Shown piece after piece: positions 1 to 7,057 of a stretch of DNA of 64,000 nucleotides; position 1 is the stretch's first letter, and every line of letters begins with the position of its first letter. The notes below the pieces were generated by a model. That model ran no database searches, was not told where the DNA came from, and saw nothing but the letters and a program-made list of their open reading frames with translations. This DNA is from DATFDN01 sp963756545 (GTDB lineage: Bacteria > Pseudomonadota > Alphaproteobacteria > Acetobacterales > Acetobacteraceae), in NCBI GenBank assembly GCA_963756545.1, contig CAVWNY010000002.1, positions 496,001-560,000 of the forward strand. Direction: 5' to 3'. Position numbers and translations under genes: made by a program.

Positions 1-286
1 GACGCGGCGCCTCGACCACGATCCGCAGTCGTGGCGCGAGGTCGGGGGCGGTGCGGAACATCACCCCTCCGGCCGTCTCCACCAGCTCCACACCGCGCCC
101 GGCGTAGCGCGCGCGCAGCGCCGCGACGATCGCCTCGGGGGCGGCGTGACCGGGGAGCGCCTGGCCGAGCTGGCGCAAACCCACGGGCTGGGCGGAGGCG
201 AACACCAGCGCCTCGGCCAGCCGCAGGCAGTCCTCGTCGGGCTGTGCGCCATCGGCGGCTGGCACTTCGGGCGGATCGTCGGTCAT
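1..286 (-). CDS. scpB: Segregation and condensation protein B, N-terminal part (runs off the window)
   Basis: ScpB binds ScpA and the SMC ATPase in the bacterial condensin that compacts and segregates the chromosome. Reading the minus strand from an ATG at 286 gives about 95 residues: a short acidic N-terminus, then LRLAEALVFASAQPVG and a segment with YAGRGVELVE and MFRTAPDLA. This is the usual first winged-helix domain of ScpB. The ATG lies in an ATGA overlap with the scpA stop, so the two are translationally coupled. The C-terminal half is beyond base 1. The call rests on the N-terminal pattern and on the position directly after scpA. Confidence 0.88.
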   Translation of the reverse strand, partial: MTDDPPEVPAADGAQPDEDCLRLAEALVFASAQPVGLRQLGQALPGHAAPEAIVAALRARYAGRGVELVETAGGVMFRTAPDLAPRLRIVVEAPR

Positions 287-1044
287 GCGCCCTCCCCTCG
301 CCCGACCCAGATCGGCCCGAACGGCTCCTCCTGGCGCAGCACGACCGCGCCGCCGCGGGCCAGCTCCAGCCCCGCCAGCAGGGTGCTGGCCAGCGCCGCC
401 CGTCGCTCCATTGTCCCCCCCATGCCGTCCGGCAGGAACCGCTCCAGTGTCGCCCAAGGGACGAAGTCCGCCGGCAGGTTGCCAAGCAGCGCCGCCAGGC
501 GTGCGAGCGCGTCCTGCACCGTCCAGACGGTGAGCTTGCGGGGCCGATACGCGCCGGTTGCCCCTGCCCTTCGCACAGCGCCGATGTAGGCGCGCATCAG
601 CGAGGGCAGGTCGAGACGCAGGCGGGAGCGGTCGATCTCGGTATGATCTTCCGGGGCGCCGCGCGCGAACACGTCCTGGCCGAGCTGCGGGCGCGCGCCC
701 AGCCAGCCGGCGGCGGCGCGCACGGCCTGAAGCGCGCGCAGCCGATCGGCCAGCGCCTCGGAGGCCCTCTCGCCCTCCTCGCCCGCCTCCGCCGGCTCGG
801 GAACCAGCAGGCGCGACTTCAGCCAGGTGAGCCAGGCCGCCATCACCAGCCAATCCGCCGCCAGCTCCAGCCGCAGGCGGCGCGCGCCCTCGATCACCGC
901 CAGGTATTGCTCCACCAGCGCCAGGATGGAGATGCGGGCGAGATCGAACTTCTGTGCGCGCGCGAGTTCCAGCAGCAGGTCGAGCGGCCCGTCGAACCCA
1001 TCGAGGTGCAGGACCAAAGCCTCCGGATCAGAGGAATCGCTCAT
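283..1044 (-). CDS. scpA: Segregation and condensation protein A
   Basis: ScpA is the kleisin subunit that bridges the SMC head domains and carries ScpB. The 253-residue product has the ScpA signature FDGPLDLLLEL near residues 17-27, then ISILALVEQYL and LAADWLVMAAWLTWLKSRLL, which are typical of the N-terminal SMC-binding domain. An acidic linker (residues about 100-115) and a C-terminal winged-helix-like part follow. Length is normal for alphaproteobacterial ScpA. The gene overlaps the M50 protease gene upstream by 17 bases and scpB downstream by 4, so nagZ-protease-scpA-scpB looks like one transcript. Confidence 0.95.
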   Translation of the reverse strand: MSDSSDPEALVLHLDGFDGPLDLLLELARAQKFDLARISILALVEQYLAVIEGARRLRLELAADWLVMAAWLTWLKSRLLVPEPAEAGEEGERASEALADRLRALQAVRAAAGWLGARPQLGQDVFARGAPEDHTEIDRSRLRLDLPSLMRAYIGAVRRAGATGAYRPRKLTVWTVQDALARLAALLGNLPADFVPWATLERFLPDGMGGTMERRAALASTLLAGLELARGGAVVLRQEEPFGPIWVGRGEGA

Positions 1045-1750
1045 CCGCGCCCGCCCCGACCGGGTGTCCCGATAGCCACAAGATGACGCGCAGCGCCCAC
1101 GGCAGGACCGTGTTCAGCCCGGCGCGGATCGGATCGAAGGCGATGCCGAACTGGCCCAAAGCCAACGGCACCACGAAGATCAGCAGCAGCACGATCACCA
1201 GCCCCGCCCGCTCCAGCCGCGCCCACACCTGCGCCAGTCGCAGCGGCAGCAATCCGACCGCGATGCGCCCGCCATCCAGGGGCGGCAGCGGAATCAGGTT
1301 GAACAGGCCGAGGACGAGATTGGTGATCAGGAACGACAGCAAGAAGCTCTCGCTCAGCGGATGCAGCGACAGCCCCGGTGCATTCGGCAAAAAGAGTGCG
1401 CCCAGCCAGGCGAGCAGGAAATTCATCGCCGGCCCGGCCGCCGCGACCACCATCATGCCACGGCGCGGGTCGCGAAACTTCCAGGCCGCGACCGGCACCG
1501 GCTTGGCCCAGCCGAACATGAAACCCACATGGCCGAGCAGCCGGAGCTGGCCCAGCAACAGGATGCCCGGCAGCAGGATGGTGCCCACCGGATCGACGTG
1601 GCGCAGCGGATTGAGCGAAAGCCGCCCGGCGCGACGCGCCGTGTCGTCGCCCATCGCCAGCGCCGCATAGCCGTGCGCCGCCTCGTGCAAGGTGATCGCC
1701 AGCACGGCCGCGATGGCGGCCAGGGCCAGCTCGGCGGCCCCGATACTCAT
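1028..1750 (-). CDS. Site-2-protease-family (M50) membrane metalloprotease
   Basis: Predicted intramembrane zinc protease of about 240 residues. The zinc motif HEAAH is at residues 22-26 within the first hydrophobic helix. SLNPLRHVDPVGT follows at about 45-57. The second conserved motif NLIPLPPLDGGR, whose Asp is the third zinc ligand, lies in the C-terminal half. At least four hydrophobic segments are visible. It is the short form without a PDZ domain, so it is not RseP itself. The start at 1750 overlaps the nagZ stop in an ATGA; a longer reading to 1912 exists, but its extra part is Arg/Ala-rich antisense of nagZ and was rejected. The substrate is unknown. Confidence 0.9.
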   Translation of the reverse strand: MSIGAAELALAAIAAVLAITLHEAAHGYAALAMGDDTARRAGRLSLNPLRHVDPVGTILLPGILLLGQLRLLGHVGFMFGWAKPVPVAAWKFRDPRRGMMVVAAAGPAMNFLLAWLGALFLPNAPGLSLHPLSESFLLSFLITNLVLGLFNLIPLPPLDGGRIAVGLLPLRLAQVWARLERAGLVIVLLLIFVVPLALGQFGIAFDPIRAGLNTVLPWALRVILWLSGHPVGAGADERFL

Positions 1751-2772
1751 GCCAGCAGCGTATCCCGCTCGCTCGCGAGCGCCGCCGGATCGAGCGGCCG
1801 ACGCGCGCGCGACGCGCTCGCCCGCGCCGCCGTCAGCCGAGCCACGCCAGCCGGCGCGAGCACGGGACAGGCGGCCAGCAGCGCCGCCGTCGGCGCGAGA
1901 TCGCCGGCGCAATAGAGCGCCAGGTCGCAGCCGGCCTCCAGCGCCGCCAGCGCGCGGTCAACCGGCGCGCCGGTCAGCGCCCCCATTGCCAGGTCATCAC
2001 TCACCAGCACGCCCCCGAAGCCGATCCTGTCGCGTATCACGTCCTGGATGATCGTGCGCGAGAGCGTCGCCGGACGCGCCGCGTCCCAGGTCGGATAGAG
2101 AATATGGGCGGTCATGGCCCAGGGCAGATCGGCGTTCAAGGCGAAAGGCACGATGTCGGCCTCGGCCTCGGCGGGGGATCCGTCCACCACAGGCAGCGCC
2201 TGATGGCTGTCCGCGCGTGCCCGCCCGTGTCCCGGCGCGTGCTTGATGACCGGCTGCGTGCCGGCCGCAAGAAGGCCGTCGGCCAGCGCGCGGCCCATCT
2301 CGGCGACCGCGCGAGGGTCGGCCCCGAACGCACGGTCGCCGATCACCTCGTGCGCGCCGGGCACGGCGCAGTCCAGCACCGGCGCCGTGATCACGTCGAA
2401 GCCGGCCTTGACGCACTCGGCTCCGATCAACGCGCCGGTCAGGAACGCTGCCCGTTTCCCGCCCGCCGGCTCGGCGTCGAACAGCCGGCCCAGCGCGGCG
2501 GCGGGCGGGTGCGCGCGCCAGTGCGGCGGGCGAAGGCGGGCGACGCGCCCGCCCTCCTGATCGACCATCAGCACGGCCTCGGCCGGCAGAAGCCGCCGCA
2601 GCGCCCCCGTCAGGGCCGCGAGTTGCGCCCTGTCCTCGATGTTGCGCGCGAACAGGATCACCCCGGCGGGCGGATAGGCGCAAAAGAGATCGGCCTCGTC
2701 GGTCGTGAGGATCGGGCCGGACAGACCCACGATCGCGGCGCGGCGGACGGGGGGGGAATCGGCGGAACGCAT
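1747..2772 (-). CDS. nagZ: Beta-N-acetylhexosaminidase (glycoside hydrolase family 3)
   Basis: NagZ removes N-acetylglucosamine from 1,6-anhydro-muropeptides in the cytoplasm during peptidoglycan recycling. The 341-residue product matches the family length. It shows VDQEGGRVARL (70-80), the loop KHAPGHG (177-183) followed by DSH (188-190, the His of the catalytic dyad), and SDDLAMGA with the expected nucleophile Asp260. The ATG at 2772 was chosen because MRSADSPPVRRAAIVGLSGP fits the family N-terminus; an upstream in-frame extension has atypical composition. No Shine-Dalgarno sequence precedes the start. It heads the overlapping protease-scpA-scpB set. Confidence 0.94.
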   Translation of the reverse strand: MRSADSPPVRRAAIVGLSGPILTTDEADLFCAYPPAGVILFARNIEDRAQLAALTGALRRLLPAEAVLMVDQEGGRVARLRPPHWRAHPPAAALGRLFDAEPAGGKRAAFLTGALIGAECVKAGFDVITAPVLDCAVPGAHEVIGDRAFGADPRAVAEMGRALADGLLAAGTQPVIKHAPGHGRARADSHQALPVVDGSPAEAEADIVPFALNADLPWAMTAHILYPTWDAARPATLSRTIIQDVIRDRIGFGGVLVSDDLAMGALTGAPVDRALAALEAGCDLALYCAGDLAPTAALLAACPVLAPAGVARLTAARASASRARRPLDPAALASERDTLLA

Positions 2773-2869
2773 TACCCATGATAGGCCCGGCGCCGGCGGT
2801 TGACACGCACGCGCGCCGCCGACCACGCTCTCCCGCGACCCCCCCCCGCACCCGCCGAAGAGGGCGATC

Positions 2870-3619
2870 ATGCCATCACGACTTGCCGGACAGACCGCCT
2901 TCGTCACCGCCGCCGGGCAGGGCATCGGGCGGGCCACCGCGCTGGCCTTCGCCGGGGCGGGCGCGCGTGTCGTCGCCACCGACATCGACGAGGCGAAGGT
3001 GCGCGGGATCGCCTCCGACGCGATCCGCACGGCGCAGCTCGATGTGCTGCGCGCCGACGACGTTGCGCGCGCGGCGGCCGATTACGGGCCAGTGGACGTT
3101 CTGTTCAACTGCGCGGGCTTCGTCCATCAGGGCACGGTGATCGAGGCGACCGAGGAGGAGTGGGCGTTCGCGTTCGACCTGAACGTCCGCTCCATGTTCC
3201 GCACGATCAAGGCGTTCCTGCCGGGAATGCTGGAGCGCAAGGCGGGGTCGATCGTCAACATCGCCTCCGTCGCGTCGTCGGTGAAGGGCGTGCCCAGTCG
3301 CGCCATTTACAGCACCACGAAGGCCGCCGTGATCGGGCTGACCAAATCCGTCGCCGCCGACTACGTCGCGCACGGCATCCGCTGCAACGCGATCTGCCCC
3401 GGTACCATCGCGACGCCGAGCCTCGACGACCGCATCGCCGCCAACGCCGGTGCCGCCGGCGGCACCGAGGCCGCCCGCGCCGCCTTCGTCGCCCGCCAAG
3501 CGATGGGACGGCTGGGCTCGGCCGACGAGATCGCCGCGTTGGCGGTCTATCTGGCGAGCGATAAATCGCGGTTCATGACCGGCCAGGCCGTCGTGATCGA
3601 CGGCGGGTTCACGCTGTAA
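2870..3619 (+). CDS. SDR-family dehydrogenase, likely 2-keto-3-deoxy-L-rhamnonate/L-fuconate 4-dehydrogenase
   Basis: NAD(P)-dependent short-chain dehydrogenase of 249 residues. Visible are the nucleotide loop VTAAGQGIG (12-20), NCAG (80-83), NIAS with Ser133, and the catalytic YSTTK (Tyr147, Lys151). The C-terminus ends in the common pattern GQAVVIDGGFTL. It resembles the branch of 3-hydroxybutyrate (type 2) and 2-keto-3-deoxy-sugar-acid dehydrogenases. The next gene encodes a fumarylacetoacetase-family hydrolase of the kind that cleaves the 2,4-diketo product. That pairing, known from non-phosphorylative L-rhamnose and L-fucose routes, is the main basis for the substrate suggestion. The SDR class is certain; the substrate is inferred. 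Confidence 0.8.
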   Translation: MPSRLAGQTAFVTAAGQGIGRATALAFAGAGARVVATDIDEAKVRGIASDAIRTAQLDVLRADDVARAAADYGPVDVLFNCAGFVHQGTVIEATEEEWAFAFDLNVRSMFRTIKAFLPGMLERKAGSIVNIASVASSVKGVPSRAIYSTTKAAVIGLTKSVAADYVAHGIRCNAICPGTIATPSLDDRIAANAGAAGGTEAARAAFVARQAMGRLGSADEIAALAVYLASDKSRFMTGQAVVIDGGFTL

Positions 3620-3698
3620 GTATGACGGCTTCCCCAGACATAACCACACCGGGACCGGCCTTACTGCCGGACAACCGTTCTGTTCAGGAGAGTTGGAT

Positions 3699-4544
3699 AT
3701 GAAGCTGCTCCGCTACGGACCGCCCGGCGCCGAGAAGCCGGCGATGCTCGACGCCGACGGCGCCATCCGCTGCCTGTCGTCCGTCGTGCGCGACATCGAC
3801 GGCTTCGCGCTTTCGGACGCGGCGCTGGCGATGCTGCGGGGGATCGACGCGAAGACACTCCCCAGGGTGGACGCCTCGACGCGCCTCGGCCCCTGCGTCG
3901 CGCGGCCGGTCAACTTCGTCTGCATCGGCCTGAACTATGCCGACCACGCCGCCGAGACGAATTCGCCGATCCCGAAGGAGCCGATCGTCTTCCTGAAGTC
4001 GCTCAGCGCCTATTGCGGCCCGAACGACGACGTGCGCCTGCCGCGCGGATCGCAGAAGCTGGATTGGGAGGTCGAACTCGGCATCGTGATCGGCAAGCTG
4101 GCCCGCTACGTGCCCGAGCACGACGCGATGGACCATGTCGCCGGCTATTGCGTCTGCAACGACGTGAGCGAGCGCGAGTTCCAGATGGAGCGTGCCGGCA
4201 CCTGGGACAAAGGTAAGGGCTGCGACACGTTCGGCCCGACCGGCCCCTGGATGGTGACGAAAGACGAGGTGCCCGACCCGCAGAAGCTGCGCCTCTGGTG
4301 CGAGGTGGACGGCCAGAGGATGCAGGACGGCACGACGAAGACCATGATCTTCGATTGCCGCAAGCTGGTCAGCTACGTCAGCCACTTCATCACGCTCCAT
4401 CCGGGCGACATCATTTCCACCGGCACCCCGCCCGGCGTCGGCGCGGGCAAGAAGCCGCATCCGGTGTTCCTGCGGGCGGGCCAGACGATGCGGCTGTCGG
4501 TCGAGGGGCTGGGCGCGCAGACGCAGCGAATCGTGGAGGCGTAA
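3699..4544 (+). CDS. Fumarylacetoacetate-hydrolase-family protein, likely 2,4-diketo-3-deoxy-L-rhamnonate/L-fuconate hydrolase
   Basis: A 281-residue FAH-family enzyme expected to cleave a 2,4-diketo-3-deoxy sugar acid to pyruvate and an alpha-hydroxy acid. The family core is clear: IGLNYADHAAE, the metal-binding Glu residues in DWEVELGIVIG, the acidic CNDVSEREFQ, and GDIISTGTPPGVG. The stretch GCDTFGPTGPWMVT is typical of the diketo-deoxy-rhamnonate/fuconate subgroup. ATG 3699 is preferred over TTG 3693 because AGGAGAG at 3686-3692 sits six bases before it. It lies 79 bases after the dehydrogenase gene and is probably co-transcribed with it. The exact sugar acid is not settled by the sequence. 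Confidence 0.85.
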   Translation: MKLLRYGPPGAEKPAMLDADGAIRCLSSVVRDIDGFALSDAALAMLRGIDAKTLPRVDASTRLGPCVARPVNFVCIGLNYADHAAETNSPIPKEPIVFLKSLSAYCGPNDDVRLPRGSQKLDWEVELGIVIGKLARYVPEHDAMDHVAGYCVCNDVSEREFQMERAGTWDKGKGCDTFGPTGPWMVTKDEVPDPQKLRLWCEVDGQRMQDGTTKTMIFDCRKLVSYVSHFITLHPGDIISTGTPPGVGAGKKPHPVFLRAGQTMRLSVEGLGAQTQRIVEA

Positions 4545-4615
4545 CCCAGCGGGTCGTTAACCGGATCTTAATCGCCGAGCAGGCAGAACGGGGCGTGCCC
4601 TCGTCCGGAGGTCCT

Positions 4616-5578
4616 GTGCGTATCGGCATCATCATTCCGGCCTACAACGCCGCGCCGTGGATCGCCGAGGCGATCGGGTCGGTCATTCGGCAGACCCACG
4701 GCGCCTGGTCGCTGGCTGTGGTCGATGACGGCTCGGACGACGCGACCGCCGTCATCGTCCGGCCGTTTCTCTCCGACCCGCGCATCGCGCTGATAACGCA
4801 GGATCGGGCCGGCGTCTCGGCCGCCCGCAACCGCGGGATGGCAGCGTGCGGGGACGCCGAGGCGCTGTTGTTTCTCGACGCCGACGACTGGCTCGCCCCC
4901 GACGCGCTGGCCCGGCTCGCCCATGCCCTGGACGCGACGCCTCGCGCCGCCGCCGCATTCGGCCCGGCAGGATTCATCGCCGAGCACGCTAGACCCGGCG
5001 CCCGCGCCGCGCGCGTGCTGGCGGGCCGACAGGGCGACATTCTGCCGTGGCTGCTGGAGCGCAACCTGTTCGCCAATTGCGGCCACGTGCTGATCCGCGC
5101 CGAGGCGATGCGCGAGGCCGGCGGCTTCCGCCCGGATCTCGGCTATGGGGAGGATTGGGAGTTCCTCGTTCGGGTGGCGGCTCTTGGGCGGTTCGCGCGC
5201 GCCGCCGGCCCCGCCCCGGTCGCCTACATCCGCCGCCGCGCCGGAGGCGCCTACCTGCGCCAGGCGACCCAAGCCGCCGCGTTCGCCGGCTGCATGGCGG
5301 CAATCTTCGACAACGAGGCGCTCCGTGCCCGCCTCGGCGCCGCACGGCTCGATTGCATCCGGGCGGCGGCGGAGGCGGAGAACCAATGGATCATGGGCCG
5401 CGCGCTGCTCACGCACGGCCGCCACGCGGAGGGCCGCGCCGCGCTGCGCCGCTCGCTTTCCGCCAAGCCGAGCCTGAAGCGCCGGGCGATGATGGCGATG
5501 GCGCACGTCCTGCATCCTCTTCCGGGCGAGCGGGTGGGAGTGCCGACGCCCGGACTTGTTCCAGGGGTTGGCGGGTGA
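4616..5578 (+). CDS. Family 2 glycosyltransferase
   Basis: A 320-residue GT-A-fold transferase that probably adds a sugar to an envelope or capsule precursor. It opens with IGIIIPAYNAAPWI, has VVDDGSDD (nucleotide-binding Asp residues), the metal motif FLDADDW and a later GYGEDWEFLVR with the candidate catalytic acid. No membrane helix is apparent. The GTG at 4616 is chosen because GGAGG lies at 4607-4611. The last 25 or so residues (LPGERVGVPTPGLVPGVGG) are low-complexity and are encoded by a palindromic element, so the native C-terminus may have been extended by repeat sequence. Donor and acceptor are unknown. Confidence 0.85.
   Translation: MRIGIIIPAYNAAPWIAEAIGSVIRQTHGAWSLAVVDDGSDDATAVIVRPFLSDPRIALITQDRAGVSAARNRGMAACGDAEALLFLDADDWLAPDALARLAHALDATPRAAAAFGPAGFIAEHARPGARAARVLAGRQGDILPWLLERNLFANCGHVLIRAEAMREAGGFRPDLGYGEDWEFLVRVAALGRFARAAGPAPVAYIRRRAGGAYLRQATQAAAFAGCMAAIFDNEALRARLGAARLDCIRAAAEAENQWIMGRALLTHGRHAEGRAALRRSLSAKPSLKRRAMMAMAHVLHPLPGERVGVPTPGLVPGVGG
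5543..5571. repeat. Imperfect palindrome inside the 3' end of the glycosyltransferase gene
   Basis: CCGACGCCCGGA at 5543-5554 and TCCAGGGGTTGG at 5560-5571 form an imperfect hairpin with a short loop. It resembles the GC-rich intergenic palindromes found elsewhere in this window. It ends five bases before the stop codon region and could act as a transcription terminator while also encoding the protein's tail. Confidence 0.45.
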
Positions 5579-5742
5579 GGCCACGCAACGTGCTGATCTC
5601 CGGCGCCGGGCGCAGGGGTCGGCGTCGTCCGGACGTTCAGTAACCTCGCCTGAGTCCCGCGTAGCCGCGCGTCGCCTGCGAACGGGATGGCAAAGCCCGC
5701 ATCTTCAGTCCAAGATGGGTCAGATGCTCCGAAAGGGCTCTG

Positions 5743-6534
5743 GTGGACTGGATCGAGGTAAACGGCACCGCGCTGCGCTACGACCTCACCGGCGATGGTG
5801 CGAATTGCCTGGTGCTGGTTCACGAGATGGGCGGCACGCTGGAAAGTTGGGACCAGACGCTGCCCGCGCTCGCCCGCGGCCGCCGCGTACTGCGCTACGA
5901 CACGCGCGGCGCCGGGCTGTCGGAGAAAATTCGCGGCGCGGTGACGTTCGACACGATGGCCGAGGATCTCATCGCGCTGCTGGATGCGCTCGGCATCGCC
6001 GCGCCCGTCGCCCTCGCCGGCTGCGCGGTCGGCGGCGGCATCGTGCTCCACACGGCCGCGCGCTTCCCCGCCCGCGTCGCGGCGTTGGTCGCGATGGGAC
6101 CGGCAACCGGCGTCGCCCCCGACCGACGCGCCGCCACGATCGCGCGCGCCGAGGCGATCGAGCGGCTGGGGCCGGTTGGCGTGATCGAGGAGAGCTTCGC
6201 CGGCTCCTATCCGCCCGAGGTGCGCCACGATCCCGAGCAATTCCGCCGTTTCCGCGCCCGCTGGCTCGCCAACGACCCGGAGAGCTACGGCGCGATCTAC
6301 CGGATGCTGGTCGAGGCGCGCGTGACGGAGGAACTGCCCGCGATCGCCTGTCCCGCCCTGCTGCTGGCCGGCACAAAGGACCGCCTGCGCCCGCCCGCGC
6401 TGGTCGAGCCGCTGGCCCGCACCATGCCGAACGCCCGGTTCCAGGCGTTGGAGACGGGGCATTTCATGGCCGTGCAGACGCCGGGGATCGTGGCGGAGGC
6501 GATCGAGGGGTTTCTTTCCTCCCTGGGGATGTGA
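5743..6534 (+). CDS. Alpha/beta hydrolase with a Cys at the nucleophile position
   Basis: A 263-residue alpha/beta-hydrolase of the 3-oxoadipate enol-lactonase type by general layout: VLVHEMGGTLESWD forms the oxyanion region, RYDTRGAGLS follows, and the nucleophile elbow is AGCAVGGG. The usual Ser in the G-x-S-x-G elbow is Cys94 here. The acidic residue of the triad is probably in AGTKDRLRPP and the His in ETGHFMAVQ near the C-terminus. The start is a GTG at 5743 with only a weak GAAAGG upstream; 164 bases separate it from the previous gene. The substrate is unknown. Cys-dependent dienelactone-hydrolase-type chemistry is possible but unproven. Confidence 0.8.
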   Translation: MDWIEVNGTALRYDLTGDGANCLVLVHEMGGTLESWDQTLPALARGRRVLRYDTRGAGLSEKIRGAVTFDTMAEDLIALLDALGIAAPVALAGCAVGGGIVLHTAARFPARVAALVAMGPATGVAPDRRAATIARAEAIERLGPVGVIEESFAGSYPPEVRHDPEQFRRFRARWLANDPESYGAIYRMLVEARVTEELPAIACPALLLAGTKDRLRPPALVEPLARTMPNARFQALETGHFMAVQTPGIVAEAIEGFLSSLGM

Positions 6535-6680
6535 AACTGATCCAAGGAGTTGGGGATGTCCGCCGTAAACCTGGACCACTTTCGGGGAGTGAGCCACACG
6601 GCACGCCAAATACCGGCGATAATGCAAATGCTGCAGCGAAGGTCGTGATCTGATGCCAACTGACCTTGACCCTGATCTAT

Positions 6681-6766
6681 CCCGTCATGCTCGCGCATGC
6701 GAGCATCCACGACTTTGGGGCGCGCGCCAGTCGTGGATGGTCGGCCTGCGCCGACCATGACGGTGG
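6681..6766 (+). repeat. Intergenic palindromic repeat, family A, copy 1
   Basis: The 262-base gap 6535-6796 holds no gene. This element starts CCGTCATG and ends CATGACGG, with inner inverted pairs CTCGCGCATGCGAG, ATCCACGACT/AGTCGTGGAT and GGTCGGC/GCCGACC. About 67 bases recur almost exactly, in inverse orientation, at 36294-36360. It is not a coding sequence; the nested hairpins suggest a REP-like mobile palindrome or transcript-end structure. Confidence 0.85.
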
Positions 6767-6796
6767 GAAGCAGTCATCGCATAGGCTCGTTGGTAA

Positions 6797-7039
6797 TTAC
6801 TTATCGGCGGCCAAGCGTTCGCGCAGCCGTTCCATCATGCGCGCATGAAGAAGCTGGGCGTCCTCCGGTGTCGCCACGGTCGCGTCGCGGCTTGCCTCCA
6901 TATCGGCGATGCCTGCCTGAGCGGCCCGACAGGTTTCTTCTTCCTCGGAATGGGCGTCATCGAGGAGACGGAGCACAGCCTCTTCCAGGAATGCGACCGC
7001 ACTCGTGGCGCGACCCTCGGCGACCTGCCGTTCGACCAC
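6797..7039 (-). CDS. ParD/CopG-like antitoxin fragment without an obvious toxin
   Basis: An 80-residue product read from GTG 7039. ERQVAEGRATSAVAFLEEAVLRLL matches the region after the first beta strand in ParD-type ribbon-helix-helix antitoxins. The acidic EEEETCRAAQAGIADMEASR and a basic C-terminal helix follow. The N-terminal DNA-binding strand that should precede ELQRVVERQ is missing: reading upstream in frame gives SAELQR and then the stop codon shared with acetate kinase. No RelE/ParE gene lies downstream, only repeat sequence. It may be a truncated relic or a protein-binding remnant. Expression would have to rely on the ackA transcript. Confidence 0.6.
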   Translation of the reverse strand: MVERQVAEGRATSAVAFLEEAVLRLLDDAHSEEEETCRAAQAGIADMEASRDATVATPEDAQLLHARMMERLRERLAADK

Positions 7040-7057
7040 GCGCTGAAGCTCGGCCGA

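Noticed and set aside
1750..1912. N-terminal extension of the M50 protease
   Set aside because: Arg/Ala/Gly-rich antisense of nagZ; the ATGA overlap start at 1750 gives a normal first helix.
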